Shown here: in pieces, positions 26,820 to 35,300 of the stretch
Position numbering within the stretch: position 1 is the first letter of the stretch
Layout: every line of letters begins with the position of its first letter
Origin: Vibrio scophthalmi LMG 19158
GTDB taxonomy: Bacteria > Pseudomonadota > Gammaproteobacteria > Enterobacterales > Vibrionaceae
NCBI RefSeq assembly: GCF_000222585.1
Contig: NZ_AFWE01000144.1
Coordinates: 104,530-168,529, forward strand
Reading direction: 5' to 3'
DNA length: 64,000 nt
The notes under the pieces: generated by a model
Seen by the model: the letters and a program-made list of their open reading frames with translations, nothing else
Database searches by the model: none
What the model was told of the DNA's origin: nothing
Made by a program: the position numbers and the translations under genes

Positions 26820-26848
26820 ATGACAGTATGCAAAACTACGACTATAAT
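26820..26848 (+). promoter_or_regulatory. Candidate promoter of ybaY
   Basis: ATGACA (26820-26825) and a perfect TATAAT (26843-26848) are separated by 17 bases, about 40 bases before the ybaY start. Confidence 0.5.
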
Positions 26849-26886
26849 TCAGCAAGTTAATTATACTATTCTCATTGTGAGGCGTT

Positions 26887-27318
26887 ATGAAAAAGACACT
26901 GATGTTAGCAACGTCGGTTTTATTTGGGACTGTTTTAATGGGTTGTCAAAATGAGCCTGCAGCACAGCAGGAACAAGTACAAGCACAGCAAACCATTACC
27001 GGTAATGTCGCTTACCGCGAACGTATTATGCTGCCTGATAACGCAGTGGTAACGGTTCGTCTGCAAGATGTGTCGCTAATGGATGCGCCTGCTAAGCTGA
27101 TTTCTGAGCAAGTGATCGAAACCAACGGCGCACAAGTGCCTGTTGCGTTTGAGTTAAGCTACAATCCAAACGATATCAAACCTGGCCACCGTTACAGTGT
27201 AAGCGCACGCATTGAAGTTGCGGGTGAGCTACGTTTCATCACGGATACGATGAATGCGGTAATTACCGATGAGAACCAAACTCAGCAACTAAACCTAATG
27301 TTGGTTGGTACGCGTTAA
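26887..27318 (+). CDS. ybaY: YbaY-family lipoprotein
   Basis: This 143-residue exported lipoprotein has a signal peptide ending in the lipobox VLMGC, with the lipidated cysteine at residue 20. A Gln-rich linker leads to a YbaY/META-like beta domain (TITGNVAYRERIMLPDNAVVTVRLQDVSL onward), the type-III secretion pilotin-like fold seen in YbaY. It is probably attached to the outer membrane on the periplasmic face, because the residue after the cysteine is Gln and not Asp. The gene lies between divergent tesB and convergent atl, as in E. coli. The precise role is unknown. Confidence 0.87.
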   Translation: MKKTLMLATSVLFGTVLMGCQNEPAAQQEQVQAQQTITGNVAYRERIMLPDNAVVTVRLQDVSLMDAPAKLISEQVIETNGAQVPVAFELSYNPNDIKPGHRYSVSARIEVAGELRFITDTMNAVITDENQTQQLNLMLVGTR

Positions 27319-27350
27319 TCAAATAGCCTAAGAATAACTAGGATAAGTTA

Positions 27351-27376
27351 ATGGCAGCTTTAGGGCTGCCATTTGT
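27351..27376 (+). terminator. Hairpin after ybaY
   Basis: ATGGCAGC and GCTGCCAT form an 8-bp stem around TTTAGG, followed by TTGTGTTT. It overlaps the last codons of the convergent atl gene. Confidence 0.55.
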
Positions 27377-27668
27377 GTTTCTTGAGGCTAATTCGCCCGC
27401 TATCACTCACTTCTATTCCTTCCGCCAGTAACTGACGGCGTTGTCTTTGTAAATCCTCTCCTTTGAGAGAAATTTGCCCTTGGCTGTTCACAACTCGGTG
27501 CCAAGGTAATTTTGAACCTTCAGGTAAATTGCCAAGCGCTTTCCCAACGTGACGGGCATAACCGGGATAACCGGCTAATTTTGCGATCTCACCATAACTT
27601 GTGACTTTTCCATGCGGAATTTGGTGAATTACAGCAAAGATTTGCACTAAAAACTGGTCCATACTCAT
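27360..27668 (-). CDS. atl: Alkyltransferase-like protein Atl (YbaZ)
   Basis: This 102-residue DNA-damage recognition protein is related to O6-alkylguanine-DNA alkyltransferase. The DNA-binding helix (KVTSYGEIAKLAGYPGYARHVGKAL) is intact. The active-site motif reads PWHRVV, with tryptophan in place of the reactive cysteine of PCHRV. Proteins with this change bind alkylated guanine without repairing it and direct nucleotide excision repair to the lesion. The first ATG (27668) and a second two codons later are both possible; neither has a clear Shine-Dalgarno. Confidence 0.92.
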   Translation of the reverse strand: MSMDQFLVQIFAVIHQIPHGKVTSYGEIAKLAGYPGYARHVGKALGNLPEGSKLPWHRVVNSQGQISLKGEDLQRQRRQLLAEGIEVSDSGRISLKKHKWQP

Positions 27669-27787
27669 TTATTGATAATTTAGTTTTCGATAGTTGCTGT
27701 TAGCAGGATGACTTTCAGCAGCGATAATTGTGATTTATGGTCATCATATCCTAACTCGTCGATTCCAGGATGGAATAAGGAGCAGGA

Positions 27788-28528
27788 ATGCTATTTTCTA
27801 CCTTACAATTTTTTATTGCGACTTTATTGGCGGTCATCTGTGCGCGGGTGATTGGTTTTAGCGAGGGTGATATACCGCTATTAGCCATGGTTGCGCCCGT
27901 TCTCTGGTTTATTCCTCAACGAGGTTTTGCCTCAGCAGTTTTTCTCGTCAGTGTACTGGCGTATGGATTAACGCTGCCTCATCAACCCATCACCTTATCG
28001 GTCAGTGTGTGGATATTATTTCCACTCATGATGGTCGCGTTTTCACACCGAAGTCACTTTTGGGTCGTGTTTGTTGCTGCCTTGATCGTAATTACCTTAC
28101 AAGTAGGCATTATGGTTACGCAAAATGCAGGCAAGCTTGAAGGCGATGCTGCGCTGACTGCTATTCAAACGGTCGCGGTAGTGATGATTTGGTGGTCAAT
28201 GAGCCATTGGAAGCCAATCAAACAGCATCGCTGGTGGGCATTATTGTTGCTCTTACCGTTATGGATTACACAAATGGCTTACGCGGTACTGTTTGCATTG
28301 GCGGTGATTGGTATTGTGGGTGCGTTAGAAAATTTATCCAAACTAAAAGATTTTCGTTGGGGTAAATTGTTGTGTTGGACTCTCCCTACGGTCGCCTTTG
28401 CTGCCTTGGTGATTAGTCCTCATGTGGAAGTCCCCAATCCTGTTTTTGTGGTTTGGTTGTGTTTACTTGGTACGGCATGGATTACTGACTATATCTTGCA
28501 GAGCGTCGAATATAACGAAGAAATATGA
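27788..28528 (+). CDS. Polytopic membrane protein, unknown
   Basis: This 246-residue, very hydrophobic protein has about seven or eight predicted membrane segments spread over its whole length and only short polar loops (such as WKPIKQHRWW and KLKDFRWGK). The start at 27788 has a strong AAGGAG. It lies between atl and cdgH and may be a single-gene unit, since about 160 bases separate it from cdgH. I do not recognise a family and see no catalytic motif. Confidence 0.7.
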   Translation: MLFSTLQFFIATLLAVICARVIGFSEGDIPLLAMVAPVLWFIPQRGFASAVFLVSVLAYGLTLPHQPITLSVSVWILFPLMMVAFSHRSHFWVVFVAALIVITLQVGIMVTQNAGKLEGDAALTAIQTVAVVMIWWSMSHWKPIKQHRWWALLLLLPLWITQMAYAVLFALAVIGIVGALENLSKLKDFRWGKLLCWTLPTVAFAALVISPHVEVPNPVFVVWLCLLGTAWITDYILQSVEYNEEI

Positions 28529-28685
28529 ATCGTATTGCTGTCAATAATTGGAATGGTGACAAGAATATGACAGAATTGTTCGATTAATGCTCAATGGAAT
28601 GTTGCATTTACTTTGTGCCGCCTTGGCGGCGGCTTAAATAAGAAGTGTAAGACCATACCAACAGGGTAACCAAAAGCAAAAATAT

Positions 28686-30725
28686 ATGGTTAGGTTAGGA
28701 TTACTTCGAGGATTTGTTCTCGCGATTGTTTCTGTATTTGCGACTTGCTGTTTGAGCATGTCAGCGTATGCGAGCGAGCAATATCGAGTTGCGATAGAAG
28801 CGGATGATGTAGTCACTCGCGTTTTATTTGATGCCGTATCTCAGCGCTTTGAGGTAGATATTGTCTACGTTTACTACCCAAGCTTTAATGATATTCTTAC
28901 GGCAGTTGAAAGTGGCGAGAGTGATTTTGCTGCCAACGTTACCTATACACCGCAGCGTGCGGAACGATTTGATTATTCTAGCCCGACCAATATCGAATAT
29001 ACCTACCTCTACAGCTATACCAATGCCACATTAGAAACAATTGAGCGAGTCGGGATCCCTAAAGGGACTATTTATGGTGAACTGATCAAAAAGTATTTTC
29101 CTTCGTTAACTCAAATAGAATATAGCGGTCATCAACAAGCGCGCCATCTCCTTGATAGTGGTCAGGTTGATGGTGTTGTCGATGCCATTAACCAGCTTAA
29201 GCCGATGTTGTTGGCTGGATTGGATGCACAACTCCTTAATCATCAAATATCCATTAAGCCCGTATCCTTGATCGGTACCAAAGACAAGTTTCAATCGCAG
29301 CTCAAATCGTTCGAGCAGCATTTACACAGTGCGCCAGTGCAAAAGCTATTGCGTGAAACAGTGAATCAATACCAGTTTGATATTCGCCAAAAATCGTTGC
29401 GTGATTTGGTGTTAGAGAGCGGGATTGATCGTAACCGCCCGTTAAAAGTTAAAATTGAACACGCGGGTCAATATGCCACTTACCATAACGATGGTCAGGT
29501 CACAGGAATTACTCCTGATGTGCTTTTTTCTGCATGTGATATTTTGATGCTGAATTGTAAATTGGTCAGTCGTGGTGATGAAACGTGGGAAGATATGTAT
29601 GCTGATTTTCTTGCACAAGAAATTGATCTAATTTCGCCATTTGCGAAATCTGAACCGCGGAAGCAATTCGCCTATTTCAGTGTGCCGTATTATCAATCCA
29701 CGGCAATCATGATCAAGCGTGAGGGTTATAAAAATAACGTCTACAGCAATGTGTCGGAATTAATTGTTGAACGTATTGGCGTGGTAAAAGATGACTTTTA
29801 TCAAGAGTTATTAGAAAGTCTGCTACCCCAGAAAACACTGATTACCTACCGTAATGCTGAACAGCAAATTGCTGCGCTACTGGCAAAAGAAATTGATTAT
29901 GTAATTATCACTCGCTCAAGCTATAACAAGATACTGCGTGAATCGAAAACCTTGTTGCCGTTGGCTGAAGATAAATTGATTGGTGAATTTTATACATCTA
30001 ATGTGGCCATTGGCTTTACCAAGAATGCGCGTGGTAAGGCTCTCGTACCACTGTTTGATCGCGCGATCAAAATGCTCGATTTGGAAAAAATCACCAATAC
30101 GCACTACGTTCAACCTGATTGGAAAGCCGCCTTACAGAGTGAACAGCGCTTAGCTCGTCGTAGTATTGCCGTGGTCGCATTGGGACTGATTGCTTCGATT
30201 CTCGTCAGTTTGTATCTGCACCATCAATCCAATACAGATAACTTGACGAGATTAAAGAATCGCCGTGCATTGCAGCGTCGCTATAGCAAAGATATCAGTC
30301 CGCATTTAACCTTGGTCTATCTAGATGTTAATAACTTCAAACCGATTAACGATACGTTTGGCCATGAAATCGGCGACCAAGTGTTAAAGCACATCGCCAA
30401 GCAAATATCGCGCTATTGGAAAGGCCAGAGTTACCGCATTGGTGGTGACGAGTTCATTCTGATCGGCTCCGTCGACAGTGTTACGCTCAGTTATGCGTTA
30501 TTGAATTTACAGAAGCTGCAATTCACCTCACAAGATCATCGTATCACTTTAGATGTCTCGGTTGCTTTTGGGGTCTCCAAGCCAAGACGCGAGGCAATGA
30601 CGTTAGAAGATGTGATGCATCAAGCCGATCTTTCAATGTATTCGCATAAGCGTAAAGTGACGGAACGTGAGATTAACGTGGCCAAACAGCAGATAGAACA
30701 AGAACTCAATATGATTCAACCATAA
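28686..30725 (+). CDS. cdgH: Diguanylate cyclase with tandem periplasmic binding domains, CdgH-like
   Basis: This 679-residue inner-membrane signalling enzyme has a signal peptide (residues 1-29, ending SAYA), two periplasmic solute-binding (SBP_bac_3-type) modules (about 30-245 and 250-475), a transmembrane helix (about 490-512) and a cytoplasmic GGDEF domain (about 515-665). The active-site loop RIGGDEF near residue 585 is intact, so it should make cyclic di-GMP. The usual RxxD inhibitory site upstream is missing (YWKG at that position), which suggests no product inhibition there. The architecture and the location next to ffs match V. cholerae CdgH, which promotes rugosity and biofilm. The ligand is probably an amino acid, which is inference. 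Confidence 0.9.
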   Translation: MVRLGLLRGFVLAIVSVFATCCLSMSAYASEQYRVAIEADDVVTRVLFDAVSQRFEVDIVYVYYPSFNDILTAVESGESDFAANVTYTPQRAERFDYSSPTNIEYTYLYSYTNATLETIERVGIPKGTIYGELIKKYFPSLTQIEYSGHQQARHLLDSGQVDGVVDAINQLKPMLLAGLDAQLLNHQISIKPVSLIGTKDKFQSQLKSFEQHLHSAPVQKLLRETVNQYQFDIRQKSLRDLVLESGIDRNRPLKVKIEHAGQYATYHNDGQVTGITPDVLFSACDILMLNCKLVSRGDETWEDMYADFLAQEIDLISPFAKSEPRKQFAYFSVPYYQSTAIMIKREGYKNNVYSNVSELIVERIGVVKDDFYQELLESLLPQKTLITYRNAEQQIAALLAKEIDYVIITRSSYNKILRESKTLLPLAEDKLIGEFYTSNVAIGFTKNARGKALVPLFDRAIKMLDLEKITNTHYVQPDWKAALQSEQRLARRSIAVVALGLIASILVSLYLHHQSNTDNLTRLKNRRALQRRYSKDISPHLTLVYLDVNNFKPINDTFGHEIGDQVLKHIAKQISRYWKGQSYRIGGDEFILIGSVDSVTLSYALLNLQKLQFTSQDHRITLDVSVAFGVSKPRREAMTLEDVMHQADLSMYSHKRKVTEREINVAKQQIEQELNMIQP

Positions 30726-30814
30726 TAAGTGATGGTAAAAGCGACGTTTTTGGTGGTTGTTGGTTGTTCTGTGTTCACTTGGCTCGAAATTGGAAGTTTT
30801 CTAATAAGATAGGG

Positions 30815-30843
30815 TTGCAAAGCTAACGGCTATGCCTGATAAT
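30815..30843 (+). promoter_or_regulatory. Promoter of the 4.5S RNA gene
   Basis: TTGCAA (30815-30820) and GATAAT (30838-30843) are 17 bases apart. Initiation near 30850 would give a precursor with a leader of about 27 bases, matching the RNase P-processed leader known for E. coli ffs. Confidence 0.65.
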
Positions 30844-30876
30844 TCTCGCACTCTCTGGAACAACAGAGATGCTCAA

Positions 30877-30983
30877 TGGAGGCCTGGTCCTCCCGCAACA
30901 ATAACTCGTGAACTCGGTCAGGTCCGGAAGGAAGCAGCCGCAGCGAGTGACTTGTGTGCCGGGATGTGGCTGGGTCTCCACCC
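30877..30983 (+). ncRNA. ffs: Signal recognition particle 4.5S RNA
   Basis: This is the RNA component of the bacterial signal recognition particle, which with Ffh targets membrane proteins to SecYEG. The Ffh-binding domain is unmistakable: GGTCAGGTCCGGAAGGAAGC, then GCAGCC and GTGTGCCGGGATGTGGCTG, including the GGAA tetraloop and both asymmetric internal loops. The 5' end TGGAGGCCTGG pairs with the 3' end CTGGGTCTCCA. The length of about 107 bases fits the gammaproteobacterial short form. Exact ends are judged from the terminal helix. A strong promoter and terminator flank it. Confidence 0.96.
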
Positions 30984-30990
30984 AATTTAG

Positions 30991-31018
30991 AAAAGCCGCT
31001 CTCTATGAGCGGCTTTTT
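30991..31018 (+). terminator. Terminator of ffs
   Basis: AAAGCCGCTC (30992-31001) and GAGCGGCTTT (31007-31016) form a 10-bp stem around TCTAT, continuing into a T-run. Confidence 0.9.
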
Positions 31019-31210
31019 GCTATCTGACATTTATGATTTTTAATCATGAATCAATCACCTTGCAATTAGCCATTATTGTTATTCACCACAACAGTTTGCG
31101 ACTGATTCCTTATATATTCAATTAACTCAAGCGGATAGGCCGCAGTTTTTCTTGCCAGTGCTATACTGCCGCAAATTTTGCTTTTGATTTGATTGAGTTA
31201 AGGATAACAG

Positions 31211-32266
31211 ATGAAAAAGCCTCATTCTTTGTGGAGCTTCTTGATAGTCATGGTCGCGTTTGCCACTGGCAGTGTGCAAGCACAGGTACTGACGATAGAC
31301 GATGTTAAGTTTGATAGGTCGAAAGGTACGATAAGGGCGTATCTAGCTCAGTATCGGGATATCATCATTCCTACTCATTTGGACGGTGTCCCAGTGGCGA
31401 TCATTGGCAAAAGGGCGTTCAGAAATCAAGGACTCACCAAGGTTGTTTTGCCTGAGACGATCAAGAAAATCGATGATGAGGCTTTTGCCAATAACTACTT
31501 GACCAATATTATCCTGCCGGATTCTCTAACATCAATAAGGCATCAAGCGTTTCAAAACAATAATCTTATTCATCTGGATATCCCCGATTCAGTCACTTTT
31601 GTCGGGGACGGGGCTTTTATTCAAAATGATCTCAAGAGCATCAAACTCTCAAACTCACTACGTGCGATCAGCCACGGAATGTTGGCTGACAATGAACTCA
31701 CGGAAGTCATTATTCCTGACTCCGTAGAATTGATAGATAACTACGCATTTCAGAGAAATAAGCTGAGCCATGTGGTCATCCCTAACTCGGTTAAGACGAT
31801 ACTGACCCGAGCGTTTGCTAAAAATAAGCTCACCAGTGTGACTATCTCTAACTCGATATCACATATTCATAATTATACTTTTTCTGAAAATGATCTCACG
31901 AGTGTTGTGATTCCTGATTCTGTGAAAGTGATTGGTTTTCGCGCTTTTTATCAAAATAAACTGGTTAACGTAGAGTTACCTGATGAGCTTATTTATATCC
32001 AAGATGAAGTCTTTGCTGAAAACGAGTTAGAAACCGTGATGTTGAATGACAAGCTGGAAACGATAGGTCGGTATGCTTTCTATAAAAACAAGCTCACCAC
32101 TGTGACCATTCCAAAGTCGGTGACCGAGATCTATCCTTCTGCATTTAAGGATAATCCGTTAACCCGAGTTGCTGTACCAAAAGCGATGATAGAAGAAAGC
32201 CGCTACGTGTTTGACGAAGAGGTAGAGGTTGTCGAAACGTCATGGTTTAGTGGGCTTTTTAACTAG
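31211..32266 (+). CDS. Secreted BspA-type leucine-rich repeat protein
   Basis: This 351-residue exported protein has a signal peptide (residues 1-24, ending SVQA). From about residue 72 it consists of roughly eleven 22-residue repeats of the pattern LTxVxIPDSVxxIxxxAFxxNx, the LRR_5 (Treponema pallidum/BspA) type. The repeats stack into a curved solenoid used for protein or surface binding. A short non-repeat C-terminus (VVETSWFSGLFN) ends the chain. There is no lipobox, no sorting signal and no obvious membrane anchor, so it may be periplasmic or secreted. It has AAGGATAACAG before the ATG and is a single-gene unit. The gene beside it, convergent, encodes a large surface metalloprotease; a shared role in host or matrix contact is speculation. 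Confidence 0.87.
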   Translation: MKKPHSLWSFLIVMVAFATGSVQAQVLTIDDVKFDRSKGTIRAYLAQYRDIIIPTHLDGVPVAIIGKRAFRNQGLTKVVLPETIKKIDDEAFANNYLTNIILPDSLTSIRHQAFQNNNLIHLDIPDSVTFVGDGAFIQNDLKSIKLSNSLRAISHGMLADNELTEVIIPDSVELIDNYAFQRNKLSHVVIPNSVKTILTRAFAKNKLTSVTISNSISHIHNYTFSENDLTSVVIPDSVKVIGFRAFYQNKLVNVELPDELIYIQDEVFAENELETVMLNDKLETIGRYAFYKNKLTTVTIPKSVTEIYPSAFKDNPLTRVAVPKAMIEESRYVFDEEVEVVETSWFSGLFN

Positions 32267-32309
32267 GCTAAGTGAATAACCAAAGAAACTCCGCCAATAG
32301 CATTGATAT

Positions 32310-32344
32310 AAAAAGGCCGATAGAATTATCTATCGGCCTTTTTA
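32310..32344. terminator. Bidirectional terminator between the LRR gene and acfD-like gene
   Basis: AAAAAGGCCGATAGA and TCTATCGGCCTTTTT form a perfect 15-bp stem around ATTA. The flanking A- and T-runs let it stop transcription from both convergent genes. Confidence 0.93.
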
Positions 32345-32377
32345 TATTTAGACAACCGCCCTATGGCGATCAAACAC

Positions 32378-35300
32378 TTACAATTGTGTGTAGGAGAGTG
32401 GTGAACGTTGTGGTTTTGGCAGCTTCAAGCCCTTAACCTGAGAGATCCCCTCATTAGTAATACCGCCACTGTAATCGTTTTCTCCATTTGGCATATCAGC
32501 TTTGGTTTCACCCGGATTCCATAGTTGGAAGAAATCAGACAGATCATAGCCAGATGCATATGAAGCACAAAGCATCATTGTGTCGCTGGCATTTAAACCA
32601 GTATCTTGCGGTGTGCAGTAGTTTTGGTCTGAGCCAAAAACTTCTCCGCGAGCCATTCGATGCATAAGTTTGAATAGGTTCCAACCTTGATCTTGGTTAA
32701 AAATGACAGGACGAGAGTTATTAGAGTACCAGTCGTCGATCGTAAAATGCTCTTCTGCCCACAACTTCAATTGCCCAAACATGACCAAGCGAATTCCTGA
32801 GTTTGCTTCACTCCAGGCGTGACCACTATGTAAGGCCATCCATGTTGGCACCTTTTGGATATCTGCAGAGATTCGCGTCATCGTTGGATTATTTGGTCGC
32901 ATTTCTTGCATGTATAGCGCCAGAATATTGTTGGTCACTTCCGTTGAACCTGCAACAGAAAAAGGTGCAGAGGCAAGGTTATGTCCTACTTCGTGCCATA
33001 GTAACCAGTCATCCATAGGCTGAGTTGGAATCGAATTTCGATTTACATCAAAGCTAGAGCTTTGAACTGGATAGCCTGAGTGAGCGGCACCGATTGAAAT
33101 TTGTCGGTCGTTCACAAAATGATGGCGATGTTCTGGTAAATCGAAATAAGTAAAACGGCGGTGTTTATCCTGCTGATTTACAATCGCAGGTACTTGATCT
33201 CGACCATAGAAATCACTGGCAGCTTCAGCGAATCGGTTAATTTGCTGGGCAAATTCAGCGACACTCTCACTGTTGCTTACGTTATTTACTGGCGTTGTAT
33301 AGATAAAATGGCCAGTATCAATATCAGCAAGTGGAACGTCACTATTAAATGGGTGTACCCATTGCCCTTGTTTCCAATAAGAGGCTTTTAGTACGTTATC
33401 AAAGTGGTAACTGACGGTGCCTAATTCGTTGTTGGCTTCTGGAGTGATGTAAATTAAACCACCGTAAGGCACGGAAAGCGTTAACGATGAGCCATCGTAA
33501 GAGAAGCTTTTTTCAACGCGAGGAGGTCGGTTCAGAGCTTGCTCGTGTGTATTACGGCCAGTTAGATCATCAACAAGAGCCACTGTGATCGTCGCGGCAA
33601 CACCACCGGATACAGTGACATCTTGCAATTGTGGAGCCCATAGCCCCGTTGGTTGTCGGTTACTTGCTGTATACGTAACTGGTTTTTTATAGGTCTGAAT
33701 ATCAATGGTTTCAGAGCTACCATTTGCTAGAGGACGTCCTGGATAGGCGGAGGTATCGACCGTGATATCATGATCCCAGAATGAGCGGCCTAACATTATT
33801 CGCGTTAATGGTTTTTCCATGTAGTTTAATGGGTAACTTGGGTTTAGTTCACCATTTTCGTGCACCATATCGTTACGAACTAATTCGTGACGTAAGGCTT
33901 CAGGGCAAAAGTTTCCGCCATTATGTTTATTGTCGGTATAACAGTTTAGGAATTGAGTTAGTGTATCAAATCCTAGCTCGTCTTGAATATTGCTCTCATA
34001 TTTGTATTGTTCGTCGTTCCATAGCCAAATTGATAGGTTGTCATAGACAGCGTTTAGTTCTGCGCTAGCTAAACGTGTACCCTGTACCGCTTTGGTTCGG
34101 TAATAGAGCTCATGATTGTATAGCGCTTTGATGTTATCGCCCAAATTAGCTGCTTTAACCATCGCTTCAACAACATCGTTGTTCATAGGATAACGGGTGA
34201 AATCTGGACGAGCATAGTTACCTCTTGTCGTTAGGCCGTGTCCTTGACGATATTCGATACAGTTGACTTCGTACTGATACGAATCTTTACAAACTGGAAC
34301 GTTAGGGAACTCCGCCTGGATAGCGGCGATAGCATCAAGCTTGTCTTGCTCTGTTATGACTTCGTAGAATGCATAACGGCCATTTGCTTCGCCATTCTCA
34401 TCTTTGAAGCGAGCAATAGACAACGATGGCATATCGACATCTCCAGGCCAAGTCATCGAACCATCTGCATTAACGACGAATTTTGATGTGTCATCATAAC
34501 GTTCATATACCACAATATCATGTTCGAGTTGGGCATGAAGATTTGGGATGGAGTCTGGACAGAAAAAACTCGAACCGCAATACGCTTGGCGTGTTATTAC
34601 AGTATTGCTACCCCCTACCGCCATGCCCGCTGAATCAAATAGTCGTGCGATTGGTTCTGGGTTTCGTGGCCCAATGGCCTCCATTACAATGATGTTCCCA
34701 CCTTGAGAGACATAGGTGATTAAATCGGTGATGTCATCTTGGTCGAGCAGTGGGGCTTCGATATTAGCTTGAGTCGCCTTTGTTTCGTAGCCGGAGGTAA
34801 GTTGTTCATAGCCTTGAATAATCAATATGGGTGTTGTAACTGGGTCAATATCTGCATACTGGCCGCTAGCGTATGAAGTAAATCCTTCGAACTGGAAGCT
34901 AGGATGAACAAAAAACGGGTAAGTTTTATTGGCTTTCCATGCTTGGAATGCGTGCCCTAGTTCAATGTTGCTACCGATAGTTTTTCCAACATAGTTTGGA
35001 TCTAACCATTTAAATAAGTTAGTGAAAAACAACCCCATTGAACCATGGTCATTGCGCTTGTCAGTAAACTGTGCGGAATCACCACCAGTATAAAGGCAGC
35101 TTTGATCGGTACTATCAATCGTCAGTTCAGCCCCTGCCCAGTAATTTGTTGGGCAGGATAGGATGCTTGGGTACATTGAATTACCCAAGTAAACTACGTT
35201 GCCTTTACCTATTTGACCAGCGGTAACAAATGGGAAGTTAAAGGTAACATTGTCTTTTGCCAATTTCATTGGACGATGTAAAACGACGGTTGATTCTTTG

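Noticed and set aside
31440-32180. Tandem DNA repeat with a 66-base period
   Set aside because: The period reflects the 22-residue leucine-rich repeats of the protein. At DNA level the copies are too diverged to be a separate repeat element.
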